The notes beneath the pieces are model-generated. The model did no database searches. It was not told where the DNA came from and saw only the letters and a program-made list of their open reading frames with translations. From Desulfobacter sp. (GTDB lineage Bacteria; Desulfobacterota; Desulfobacteria; Desulfobacterales; Desulfobacteraceae): DNA of 64,000 nucleotides. A program made the position numbers and the translations under genes. Positions 33,753 to 42,620 of this stretch are shown one piece after another. The stretch's first letter is position 1, and every line of letters begins with the position of its first letter. The DNA is taken from contig CP054837.1 of NCBI GenBank assembly GCA_028768525.1, forward strand, positions 974,001 to 1,038,000, written 5' to 3'.

Positions 33753-35066
33753 CTAATCCTGTTCATCATCTTCGATACGGATCACAACAGGTGTCCCCAC
33801 CACCGTATCCGTGGCGGAAATCTGGTCAAGGGCGGTCTGGACCCAGTGTTCCTTGGCCTGGTGGGTGATCATGACAACGGGGACCTTGCCGTTGGCCTTG
33901 CGTCCCTTCTGGTGAACGGATTTGATACTGATGCCGTTCTCGCCCAGAATACCTGAAATTTTGGAGAGCACCCCAGGGTTGTCCTGGGCCTCGAACCTCA
34001 GGTAGTACCGGGTAAACAATTCAGCCATGGGCAGGATGGGAATGGGTTTGATATTGTCTTCAGGATATCCCAGGATGGGGACCCGGCGCTTGGTTTCTGC
34101 AATGATATTCCTGGCAATGTCGGCAATGTCGCTGAGCACCGCCGATGCCGTGGGCATCATACCGGCCCCGTGGCCGTAAAGCATGGTCCGGCCGGTGGCA
34201 TCTGCATCAATGGCGATGGCGTTCATGGAACCATCCACATGGGAAAGGGGGTTAGATTTGGGAATCATGGTGGGGTGGACACGGGCCTCCACATTGCCCT
34301 CATGCTTTTTGCCGATGGCCAGCAGCTTGATGGTGTACCCGAACTCCCGTGCGAACTCAATGTCCACCGGGGTGATATTCCGGATACCCTCCACATGGAT
34401 ATCGTCCAGGTTGATCTCCATGCCGTGGGCCAGGGCGCTGAGGATGGCCAGCTTGTGGGCCGTGTCGTGACCGTCCACGTCCAGAGAGGGTTCTGCCTCG
34501 GCAAACCCCAGTTCCTGGGCCTTTTTCAGGGCATCGGCAAATTCGGAACCATCCTGGGAAATCTTGGTCAGGATATAGTTGCAGGTGCCGTTGAGGATGG
34601 CGGACATGGCATTGATATCGTTGGCCACCAGACTTTCCCTCAGCGACTTGATGATGGGCATGCATCCCCCGCATGAGGCCTCAAAGGCCAGGTCCACCTG
34701 GTTGATCCGTGCGGTCTTCACCAGGTCGTTGCCGTACCCGGCCAGCAGGGCCTTGTTGGCGGTGACCACATGTTTTTTGTTTTCCAGGGCCTTGAGGGTG
34801 AACTTTCGGGCCACGGTTTCTCCGCCGATGAGTTCCACAACAATATCGATGTCCGGATCATTGATCACGGCCATGGCATCGGCGACCAGCGCCGTATCCC
34901 CCAGGGCCACCCCCCGGTCGGTGTCGGTATCAATATCAGCAATGGTTTTAAGATTTAAATATGCACCGATCCGGGCTTCGAGCAATTGTTTTTTCTGCTT
35001 GAGCAACCTGGCGACACCGGCGCCGACCACGCCAAATCCCAGTATTCCGATATTGATTGTTCTCAT
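33753..35066 (-). CDS. hom: Homoserine dehydrogenase
   Basis: A 437-residue NAD(P)-dependent enzyme reducing aspartate semialdehyde to homoserine. Nucleotide-binding GFGVVGAGVARLL at the N-terminus, the active-site region NGTCNYILT, GYTIKLLAIGK and a C-terminal ACT domain (DNPGVLSKISGILG) that suggests threonine feedback. First gene of the hom-thrH-hldA unit, divergent from purM. Confidence 0.96.
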   Translation of the reverse strand: MRTINIGILGFGVVGAGVARLLKQKKQLLEARIGAYLNLKTIADIDTDTDRGVALGDTALVADAMAVINDPDIDIVVELIGGETVARKFTLKALENKKHVVTANKALLAGYGNDLVKTARINQVDLAFEASCGGCMPIIKSLRESLVANDINAMSAILNGTCNYILTKISQDGSEFADALKKAQELGFAEAEPSLDVDGHDTAHKLAILSALAHGMEINLDDIHVEGIRNITPVDIEFAREFGYTIKLLAIGKKHEGNVEARVHPTMIPKSNPLSHVDGSMNAIAIDADATGRTMLYGHGAGMMPTASAVLSDIADIARNIIAETKRRVPILGYPEDNIKPIPILPMAELFTRYYLRFEAQDNPGVLSKISGILGENGISIKSVHQKGRKANGKVPVVMITHQAKEHWVQTALDQISATDTVVGTPVVIRIEDDEQD

Positions 35067-35240
35067 GATTTGTCGTCTCCGAAATAGTCCGTATTAAAAA
35101 GGATATAGATACTCCATCTGGCCCTTCATGTCAAAAAACTTTTGACTTTTTGGGGGGTTTTGGGTTATCATTTAGGGATTTTAAACGAATTGTTATTAAC
35201 GTATTTCCATATTTTTTCACATGCCATAAGGTGAGTTTAG

Positions 35241-36284
35241 ATGAATGATTCTTTGACATACGCGGATTCCGGTGTTGATATTGATAAGGCCAACCAGCTG
35301 GTCGACCGGATAAAAGACATTGCCAAATCCACGCCCCGATCAGGCGTCATGGGTGAAATCGGCGGGTTCGGCGGACTTTTTTCCCTGAACCTTTCCAATA
35401 TTTCCAATCCGGTACTGGTCTCCTCCACCGACGGGGTGGGCACCAAGCTGAAAATCGCTTTCCAGATGGACAAGCACGATACCATCGGAATCGACCTTGT
35501 GGCCATGTGCGTCAACGACATCATTGTCCAGGGGGCAAAACCCTTATTCTTCCTTGATTATCTGGCCGTAGGCGCTCTGGACAACAGTGTTGCCGAACAG
35601 ATCATCAAAGGAATTGCCGACGGCTGCACCCAGGCCGGCTGCGCCCTCATCGGCGGGGAGACCGCGGAGATGCCCGGCATGTACCAGGAAGGGGAGTATG
35701 ATCTGTCCGGATTCTCCGTGGGCATCGTCGACAACGACAAAATCATTGACGGCTCCTACATCCGGCCCGGGCACAAGCTCATCGGCATTGCCTCTTCCGG
35801 CATCCATTCCAACGGGTTCTCCCTGGTACGCAAAATCTTCTTTGACAAGTGCAAATACGATGTCAACACCGTCATCCCGGATTTGGGCATCCCCCTGGGG
35901 GAAGAACTGCTCAAGCCCACTTTCATCTACGTCAACACCATCCTGAGCCTGCTGCGGGACCTGCCCGTCCACGGCCTGGTACACATCACCGGCGGCGGCA
36001 TTGATGAAAACATCATCCGGGTGATCCCCGATGCCTGCAAGGCCGTTGTCCACAAAGATTCCTGGGAGGTTCCCCAGATATTCAACATCCTCCAGCGGGA
36101 AGGCAATGTCCCTGAAGCCGACATGCGGCGGACATTCAACAACGGCATCGGCATGGTGGTTGTGGTGCCGGATTCATCCGCCCAGGAAGTCATGGACCGC
36201 CTGGCCGCCATCGGAGACAAAGCCTATGTCATCGGTGAAATCCAGGAGCGGAAAAATAACGAAGACCAGACCCTGTACATTTAA
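35241..36284 (+). CDS. purM: Phosphoribosylformylglycinamidine cyclo-ligase (AIR synthetase)
   Basis: A 347-residue PurM: starts with TYADSGVDIDKANQLVDRI, then GVGTKLKIA, AMCVNDII, LIGGETAEMPG and the late FNNGIGMVVVV. It closes the imidazole ring in purine synthesis in the cytosol. The AAGGTGAG ribosome site supports this ATG. It is followed after 15 bp by tsaD. Confidence 0.97.
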   Translation: MNDSLTYADSGVDIDKANQLVDRIKDIAKSTPRSGVMGEIGGFGGLFSLNLSNISNPVLVSSTDGVGTKLKIAFQMDKHDTIGIDLVAMCVNDIIVQGAKPLFFLDYLAVGALDNSVAEQIIKGIADGCTQAGCALIGGETAEMPGMYQEGEYDLSGFSVGIVDNDKIIDGSYIRPGHKLIGIASSGIHSNGFSLVRKIFFDKCKYDVNTVIPDLGIPLGEELLKPTFIYVNTILSLLRDLPVHGLVHITGGGIDENIIRVIPDACKAVVHKDSWEVPQIFNILQREGNVPEADMRRTFNNGIGMVVVVPDSSAQEVMDRLAAIGDKAYVIGEIQERKNNEDQTLYI

Positions 36285-36299
36285 GTTCCACTACCATTT

Positions 36300-37298
36300 A
36301 TGATCATCCTCGGGATAGAATCTTCCTGCGATGAAACCGCGGCTGCCGTCGTTGAAGACGGCAGCCGGATTCTTTCATCCATTGTCGCCTCACAGATAGA
36401 CACCCATGCCAAATACGGCGGGGTGGTGCCTGAACTGGCCTCCCGCATGCACATCGAAGCCGTTGGCCCGGTGGTGGAAGAGGCCATTGAACAGGCGGGC
36501 ATCACCATGGACCAGATCGACGGGGTGGCTGCCACCCGGGGGCCGGGCCTCATCGGTGCTCTTTTGGTAGGGTTTTCCTTTGGCAGGGCCTTTGCCTGGG
36601 CCAGAAAGCTCCCCTTTGCCGGAGTCAACCACCTGGAGGCCCACATCTATTCCCTGCTGCTCCTGGACAAGGCGCCGGCCTTTCCCTTTATCGCTCTGGT
36701 GGTTTCAGGGGGACACACCAACATATACCATGTGGCCTCCCCCCATGAATTCGAACTCATGGGCCGGACCCGGGACGACGCCGCAGGCGAAGCCTTCGAC
36801 AAAGTGTCCAAAATGATGGGCCTGGGCTATCCCGGCGGCCCCGTCATCGAGTCCATGGCCAAGGGCGGCGATCCCGATGCCGTAAAATTTCCCAGGAGCA
36901 TGCTGGAAAAAGAGAGTTTTGATTTCAGTTTCAGCGGATTGAAATCCGCCGTGGCCCGCCACCTCCACCTGAATCCTGATATGGACGGGGCCGGGCAGGC
37001 CCACGTGGCCGCATCCTTCCAGGAGGCGGTGGTGGACGTGCTCAGTAAAAAGCTGATCCAGGCAGCCAAGAAAAAAAGATGCAAGCGCATCGGCGTTGCC
37101 GGTGGGGTCTCCGCCAATAAAACCTTTATCACCTCGCTGGCGGAACGGGCAGAAAAATACAACATGAAGATATTTTCCCCGCCCCTCTCCCTGTGCGGAG
37201 ATAATGCCGCCATGATTGCGGCCAGGGGATACACCATGATCCGAAACAACGAGCTCTGCGCACCGGATCAGGATGTATATTCCAGAATAAAAATATAA
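36300..37298 (+). CDS. tsaD: tRNA N6-threonylcarbamoyladenosine transferase TsaD
   Basis: A 332-residue ASKHA-fold protein that transfers threonylcarbamoyl to A37 of ANN-decoding tRNAs with TsaB/TsaE. Visible: ILGIESSCDETAAAVV, the metal site NHLEAH, FIALVVSGGHTNIY, and GGVSANK. Standard length. Ends 1 bp before the convergent nagZ stop. Confidence 0.97.
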   Translation: MIILGIESSCDETAAAVVEDGSRILSSIVASQIDTHAKYGGVVPELASRMHIEAVGPVVEEAIEQAGITMDQIDGVAATRGPGLIGALLVGFSFGRAFAWARKLPFAGVNHLEAHIYSLLLLDKAPAFPFIALVVSGGHTNIYHVASPHEFELMGRTRDDAAGEAFDKVSKMMGLGYPGGPVIESMAKGGDPDAVKFPRSMLEKESFDFSFSGLKSAVARHLHLNPDMDGAGQAHVAASFQEAVVDVLSKKLIQAAKKKRCKRIGVAGGVSANKTFITSLAERAEKYNMKIFSPPLSLCGDNAAMIAARGYTMIRNNELCAPDQDVYSRIKI

Positions 37299-37299
37299 T

Positions 37300-38289
37300 T
37301 TACTTTAAATACCTCTCTTTAGCCGACAGGATCCGCTGTACGGATGTCTCTCCCAGCTTGAACATTTCTTCATCCGTCCCGAGCCGCCGGACGATTTCAT
37401 CCCTCGCCTTCAGAATATTGGGGCCGGCATGGCAGATCAGCATCAGGTCGATTTCCGCCGCCATAACCTGGCCGACGCAGGTTTCCATATCATGGGAAAT
37501 GGCTTTCATATCCATATCGTCGGTCATGACCAGCCCACGGTAGCCCAGTTCCCGTCGAAGCAGATCCCGGGCAATGGCTGGGGAGAGGCTGGCCTGCCAC
37601 CGGGGGTCAAGCCGGGGGTAGGAAATATGTGAAAGCATAATACCAGAAACCCCGGCATCCCGGGCCGATTCAAATGGCTTGATATCGCTTGCTCTCAAGG
37701 TATCGGCATCGGCCTCCAGCACCGGCAGATAAAAATGGGAATCCTTCACCGTCCGGCCGATACCCGGGAAATGCTTGGCAACGGCCATGACGCCCCGCTC
37801 CTGCATTCCCCGGATCACGGTGCACCCAAGGTCGGCCACAAGGTCGGCATCTCCCGGAAAGGCCCGGTCTTTCATGATGGAATCCACTCCGGGCGGCGCC
37901 ACATCCATCACCGGTGCCATATTCATATTGATGCCCATTGAGACCAGTTCATCTGCCGTCACCCGGGCAAACTCTGCGGCCGCCTCCCGGTTATGGATAT
38001 GGGGGTTGCCCGGAAACTCGGTAAAGGGGGCCCGGAGCCTTGCCACCACGCCCCCCTCCTGGTCCACGGCAATGAAAAGCTCCGGCAGGCCGCAGTCCCG
38101 GGCATAGGCCGCTGCATCCTGGCATAGCCGTTGGAGCTGGTCCGGAGATTCTATATTATACTTAAAAAGAATAATCCCCCCGGCCCGGCACTCCCGGAGC
38201 AGCCCTTTGAGTTCATCGTTAAGGGCGGTGCCGTTGAATCCCAGCATCAGCCGCTGGCCGGCCATATCGGCAATGGACAGTTTTTTCAT
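37300..38289 (-). CDS. nagZ: Beta-N-acetylglucosaminidase NagZ (GH3)
   Basis: A 329-residue single-domain GH3 enzyme that removes GlcNAc from 1,6-anhydro-muropeptides in cell wall recycling. Motifs: GGIILFKYNI, VDQEGGVVARL, and the NagZ signature KHFPGIGRTVKDSH holding the His/Asp pair, then MTDDMDMKAI with the nucleophile Asp. No signal peptide, so cytosolic. Last gene of the leftward unit after the cyclase-like and His-rich genes. Confidence 0.94.
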   Translation of the reverse strand: MKKLSIADMAGQRLMLGFNGTALNDELKGLLRECRAGGIILFKYNIESPDQLQRLCQDAAAYARDCGLPELFIAVDQEGGVVARLRAPFTEFPGNPHIHNREAAAEFARVTADELVSMGINMNMAPVMDVAPPGVDSIMKDRAFPGDADLVADLGCTVIRGMQERGVMAVAKHFPGIGRTVKDSHFYLPVLEADADTLRASDIKPFESARDAGVSGIMLSHISYPRLDPRWQASLSPAIARDLLRRELGYRGLVMTDDMDMKAISHDMETCVGQVMAAEIDLMLICHAGPNILKARDEIVRRLGTDEEMFKLGETSVQRILSAKERYLK

Positions 38290-38329
38290 TTATCCGTCTC
38301 AGGTGTTCCTGTTTTTTGTTTTCCGGTTC

Positions 38330-38629
38330 TCATCCCTCAATGGAAGCACGGGCCTGCCTGAGCTTTTCCGTCACCTCCTGGGAAAGGCTTCCGGCCTCTT
38401 CAAGGGCGTCGGCCGCGGCATCCAGCCCCGCCTCCCTGGCCTTTTTGGCCCAGGAGACAAAATTATCCTTGTGGGAATCATTGTGGTCGATCCAGTGAGC
38501 AAAGAGGGTTTTGAGCTTATCTTCCATGGACATCTCGCTGCTGTGGTCATGGCTGTGGGTATGGGCATGATCGTGGCTGTGATCGTGGTCATGGGAATGG
38601 CTGTGGGTATGGGTATGATCGTGGCTCAT
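38330..38629 (-). CDS. His-rich, DUF8180-like small protein
   Basis: A 99-residue protein whose first 30 residues alternate His with Asp/Ser/Thr (18 His), a likely nickel/zinc/cobalt buffer. The rest is helical: LKTLFAHWIDHNDSHKDNFV and WAKKAREAGLDAAADALEEA, a domain often fused to His-rich tails. Its ATG overlaps the stop of the cyclase-like gene by 4 bp and nagZ follows 40 bp later, so all three are co-expressed. Could act in metal storage or maturation. Confidence 0.8.
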   Translation of the reverse strand: MSHDHTHTHSHSHDHDHSHDHAHTHSHDHSSEMSMEDKLKTLFAHWIDHNDSHKDNFVSWAKKAREAGLDAAADALEEAGSLSQEVTEKLRQARASIEG

Positions 38630-40071
38630 AGTTCAACTCCGTTCAGGTAATCGTTTAGGGTCACAATTTCAGGCATATATTGATACACCGGTTTCCACCG
38701 ACAAAAGGCATTCAATTCAATGCCGTTATAAATAATAGACACGGGCCGGTCCGACGAAACCACCACCACAATCACATTGGGGGTGGCCGCCGAAAACCGG
38801 AGGGCGGAATTGTACCGTGCCCCCCGGGCCATATTCTCCCAGGAAATGGTTTTCCCGTCCAGCAGACAGGCAAATCCGTGGATGGTTTGGGCGGCGGTAA
38901 TGTGAACCGCTCCGTCAATGCGCATAAGCGCCCCGGCCAGTTCATAATTTTTGGGTTCGAGCAGGTTCAAAGAGGGCTCAAGTACGTGACCGGGCAGGGT
39001 CACTGGGGTGTCGTTGAGATCCACCACCAGAGTGGCGCCGTGGCGGGCATGACCGGCCCGATGCACCAGCCCCATAATCAGCTTGAACAATGTTCCTGCG
39101 CTTTCTGAGGGCAGTTTGGCGTCCAGCAGCAGTTCTTCCAGTTCCACCAGTCGGGCCTCCCGGGTGGATGAGTAAAAATTCCCATCTGAAAAAGAAGCCA
39201 CTTTCTTCTCCCCCAGGCGCAGGAATCCGTAGTCCCCTCTGAAATCGGCGGCGACGGCGTACTCCGGCACCGGCCCTTCGGATATCCCGATGATGGTGTT
39301 TCCGTCTGAAACCAGTTTGCGGTCGGACCGCTCCACCCCGATGAGCAGTTTTCGGATATGCTTGGTGTTGGAAATCAAAGGCCGTTCGTGGCGCTGCAGC
39401 TTGGTAATAAAATCAATGCTGCCGATATTCACCGGATCCGTAAAAAACAACACCCCCCTGGCCCAGGACCCCTCTTCACGTGTTTTGGATATGGTCAGGA
39501 TATGGTTCAGCAGGTTGGGAACCGGAATCCGGGTATCAAACCCCAAATGCTGGCTCCACTCGTCCACCAGGTAATCGGCAATGGCCTGGAGACCGTAATT
39601 TTTCACCACATAATCCGAGGAATTGATGGGGGTATTCCGTGTGGCGTTAAAATCATGGGCCAGCAGTGTGGCAGCCTGCTCCAGCCATTTTTCCGTGGGC
39701 CGAACCGAACACATGTCCGGGTGGTGCTCGGTGAACCAGACCTGGTAAAAAAACTCGCTGGAAGCACCGGCAAATGAGATCAGGCCGGACAGCGCCAAAT
39801 CCTTTTCCGGAATCATATACCCCCTGGGCTGGCCGGAGATGAGTGCTGCGACCCGCTGGCGCCACTGGGCCTCCCGGGTGATAAAAAGCTCCTTTAGCTT
39901 GGATTCATGCCCCGCCAGAAGATCCTGGGGATCAAAGACCTGGACCGGGTCTTCGGGGGAGGGAGCGAGAACCAGGGGCACCCGGCTGGGCTTTGAAAAT
40001 TTATAGAGTCCGTCGGATACCCCGTTGAGGATGTTGGCAATGCAGATCTTTTTATAAGCGCTTTGGTTCAT
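38626..40071 (-). CDS. DisA_N/diadenylate-cyclase-like protein with variant active site
   Basis: A 481-residue protein. Residues about 340-455 align by motif with the DAC (DisA_N) domain that makes c-di-AMP: HGATLVVDL, DGAVHITAA (DGA at 386-388) and RGARYNSALRF followed by VIVVVVSSDRPVSIIYNG. The usual RHRAA of the second motif is replaced by ARYNSA (418-423). The first 330 residues are an unrecognised sensor-like region. Whether it still cyclises ATP is uncertain; it may bind nucleotides or make another product. Translationally coupled to the His-rich protein and in one unit with nagZ. Confidence 0.7.
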   Translation of the reverse strand: MNQSAYKKICIANILNGVSDGLYKFSKPSRVPLVLAPSPEDPVQVFDPQDLLAGHESKLKELFITREAQWRQRVAALISGQPRGYMIPEKDLALSGLISFAGASSEFFYQVWFTEHHPDMCSVRPTEKWLEQAATLLAHDFNATRNTPINSSDYVVKNYGLQAIADYLVDEWSQHLGFDTRIPVPNLLNHILTISKTREEGSWARGVLFFTDPVNIGSIDFITKLQRHERPLISNTKHIRKLLIGVERSDRKLVSDGNTIIGISEGPVPEYAVAADFRGDYGFLRLGEKKVASFSDGNFYSSTREARLVELEELLLDAKLPSESAGTLFKLIMGLVHRAGHARHGATLVVDLNDTPVTLPGHVLEPSLNLLEPKNYELAGALMRIDGAVHITAAQTIHGFACLLDGKTISWENMARGARYNSALRFSAATPNVIVVVVSSDRPVSIIYNGIELNAFCRWKPVYQYMPEIVTLNDYLNGVEL

Positions 40072-40227
40072 GTCCCTCCGGGCAGTTTGGTTTCATTGAG
40101 TGATACCCCGTGTCCCGGGCCCTTGGCAAGTCTTTTTTCTTAAGGTTTCATTCCCTAAGTGTTGTAAAAAGAGGCGAGGATTGATATTGAAACCTAAAAT
40201 CAAAAAAGCTGGAGGCAGAATACAAAA

Positions 40228-40962
40228 ATGAAATCTATTGTGAAAGCCCTGTTGATACTGGCCCTGTCCGCAGGTATGGGGGCCGGAACCGGAATCCCCC
40301 TTTGCCAGGCAAAAACCGCATATGTATCGGACATGCTTATCCTCACCTTCAGGGAGGGGCCGGGCACCCAACACGCGGTGATGAAAACCCTGAAAAGCAA
40401 CACGCCCCTGACCATCCTCGAAGAAGAAAACGGCTTTTACAAGGCGCAGTTGGAGACCGGAGAACAGGGGTGGGTGGACAAAAATTTCATTATGTTTGAT
40501 CCGCCTAAATCCATTATTATAGAAAAGCTGAACCGTGAAAAAGAAAAACTGGAAAGCCAGATCGCAACATTAAAAGAAAGTGCGGGCCGGTCCAAAGAGG
40601 AAGCGGCGGCCAAGGAGGCCGGTGCCCTGGACAAGGCGGACAGCCTGGCCGCGGAACTGACACGGCTCAAGCAGGAAAACAAGACGCTCAGCCAGAGCCT
40701 GGCACGGGAGAAATCTGAATTTACCGCCCTGAAAAACGCCACCCAGAACATCGCCGAAACCCTGGAGGATAACACGCGTCTCAAGGCGGAAAACAAAACC
40801 TTATCCAGCACCATCAGCCGCCTGGAAAACCAAACCAGCAATGTGTTCCGAAGCGCCATGATCAAATGGTTCCTGGCCGGATTCGGGGTATTGCTCTTCG
40901 GCTGGGTCATCGGCCGCAGCGTCTCTTCGAAAAAACGGGGGGGCGGCTCCCTTCTGGATTAA
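40228..40962 (+). CDS. SH3-domain coiled-coil membrane protein (TIGR04211/YgiM-like)
   Basis: A 244-residue protein: N-terminal signal, a bacterial SH3b domain (YVSDMLILTFREGPGT ... GWVDKNFIM), a long coiled coil (about 95-205, with EKLNREKEKLESQIATLKE) and a C-terminal membrane anchor (FLAGFGVLLFGWVIGRSV) with a basic tail. This is the architecture of TIGR04211 proteins in Proteobacteria. Probably binds cell wall on the periplasmic side. Monocistronic. Confidence 0.85.
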   Translation: MKSIVKALLILALSAGMGAGTGIPLCQAKTAYVSDMLILTFREGPGTQHAVMKTLKSNTPLTILEEENGFYKAQLETGEQGWVDKNFIMFDPPKSIIIEKLNREKEKLESQIATLKESAGRSKEEAAAKEAGALDKADSLAAELTRLKQENKTLSQSLAREKSEFTALKNATQNIAETLEDNTRLKAENKTLSSTISRLENQTSNVFRSAMIKWFLAGFGVLLFGWVIGRSVSSKKRGGGSLLD

Positions 40963-40980
40963 ACGTCTACCCGTCATATA

Positions 40981-41017
40981 GATCCCCCCGGCAGGAACGG
41001 TTTCCTGCGGGGGGATC
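40981..41017. terminator. Shared terminator between convergent genes
   Basis: GATCCCCCCGGCAGGAA and its near-perfect complement form a long GC-rich hairpin between the SH3 gene and lysC, usable from both sides. Confidence 0.75.
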
Positions 41018-41036
41018 CGCCCCTTTTATTCACCCA

Positions 41037-42407
41037 TTATTCACCGAAAAAAGTATTGTGCAGGGCCTGGATGGTATCGTCCAGGCAGTCTTCTTTGACC
41101 AGAAAGTACAGGGCGGCATCTGAGGTGCCCGAGGATATCATCTCAATATTCACATTGGCCCCGGATACCGCAGAAAAGCATTTGGCCGCAATGCCCCGGT
41201 TGTTGTGCAGCCCCTTGCCCACAATAGACACCAGGGCCACATCCGTCACGGTCAGGACCTGTCTGTAGGGGGCCGGTTCCATGGACAGGACTGCGTCGTA
41301 CCCGGCCTTGATATCCTTTCGGGAAAGAATCAAACTGATGCAGGTCTGGGAGGTAACCACAGACTTCACATTGATCCCGGCCCGTCCGATGGGCCCAAGT
41401 ACCTGGGCCAGAAAACCGAACCTGGCGCCCACGCCCGGGGCGTCGATCTTCAAGATGGCCACATCCTTGGTGTAGGAAACGCTTTTGATGATACCGGCGG
41501 ACACGGGCACATCATGGGTGATCAGGCTGCCCTGGGCATCGGGGTTGTAGGTATTTTTGATGGCAATATCAATGCCCGCATTTTTCACGGGTTCCACTGT
41601 TCTGGGGTGGAGGATCCCTGCCCCCGTATAGGAGAGTTCCGCCGCCTCTTCATAGGTCAGTTTGGGGATGAGCCGGCAATGGGGAATATTGTCCGGATCC
41701 GCGGTCATGAATCCTTCGGTGTCCTTCCAGATTTCAAGCACATCCGCACCGGCACCGGCCGCGACCACCGCCGCAGAGTAGTCGGAACCGCCCCGGCCGA
41801 AGGTGGTGATCTCACCGGTTTCGCTGACGCCGTAGAATCCGGGGACAAAAAGGATCTTTCCGGGCGTCATATTGTCCCCCAGCCAGGATTTGATATTCCC
41901 GGCCGTATTTTCCATCAGGGCCGAGGCATCCATAAATTTTCCGTCTGAAACGATGCCCAGATCCTCAGGCAGGCAGTAATCGGCGGACAGCCCCAGGGCG
42001 GCCACCGCCCGGGACATGATCACGGCGGAAATCCGCTCGCCAAAGGTGGCCACCATATCCTGCATCCTCGGCGTGGCTTCCCGGGTAAAGGAAATCCCGA
42101 AATAATAGCGCTCCAGCTTGCTGAAAATATCCCCCAGGGAGGTGGAAAGCTGTTTTCTCTTTTCGGGGTCTTCGATGAGATCCTGGATCACGTTCTGATG
42201 CAGTTCCCTCAGCCTGGTGATGACTTCCGCGATGTTCTCTTCGCCCTCCAGGGCCCGTTCGATGCCGGATATAAGAATATCAGTCACCCCGTAAAAAGCC
42301 GAAAGGACAAAGATATCCCCCTGTCCCCGCCCGGCGATCAACTCAACAATTTTTTTGGCGGCCAGGCCGTCCCGAAGGCAGCCGCCGCCGATCTTAATGA
42401 CTTTCAT
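41037..42407 (-). CDS. lysC: Aspartate kinase
   Basis: A 456-residue aspartokinase making aspartyl phosphate for the Lys/Thr/Met pathway. It starts MKVIKIGGGCLRDG (the usual KFGGSS is here KIGGGC), then LSAFYGVTD, FVPGFYG, TTFGRGGSDYSA and C-terminal paired ACT domains (IGRAGINVKSV and GANVNIEMISSGTSD). I begin at this Met because longer N-terminal extension has no homology-like character. It is 7 kb from hom and not linked in an operon. Confidence 0.92.
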   Translation of the reverse strand: MKVIKIGGGCLRDGLAAKKIVELIAGRGQGDIFVLSAFYGVTDILISGIERALEGEENIAEVITRLRELHQNVIQDLIEDPEKRKQLSTSLGDIFSKLERYYFGISFTREATPRMQDMVATFGERISAVIMSRAVAALGLSADYCLPEDLGIVSDGKFMDASALMENTAGNIKSWLGDNMTPGKILFVPGFYGVSETGEITTFGRGGSDYSAAVVAAGAGADVLEIWKDTEGFMTADPDNIPHCRLIPKLTYEEAAELSYTGAGILHPRTVEPVKNAGIDIAIKNTYNPDAQGSLITHDVPVSAGIIKSVSYTKDVAILKIDAPGVGARFGFLAQVLGPIGRAGINVKSVVTSQTCISLILSRKDIKAGYDAVLSMEPAPYRQVLTVTDVALVSIVGKGLHNNRGIAAKCFSAVSGANVNIEMISSGTSDAALYFLVKEDCLDDTIQALHNTFFGE

Positions 42408-42620
42408 GGGGGGCAAATTAGCACAGCCGGGGGACGGATTCAAGGGGCGGCAGCCGGGCGGCCACTGAAACCGCTTCATAAAACTAATTATCCGATTTGA
42501 TTAAGTGAACATTGTTCAGTGATTTTGATTTTTTTCTTGACAGACCATCAAAAAACTTCCTATCAACTGCTAAAAGCTGTATATCTTTCGATTCACAACT
42601 TCAACAGAAAGGAGATGGCC

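Noticed and set aside
42519..42620. N-terminal extension of the acyl-CoA ligase
   Set aside because: The upstream 34 codons have no ribosome site and read like non-coding sequence; AAAGGAG favours initiation at 42621.
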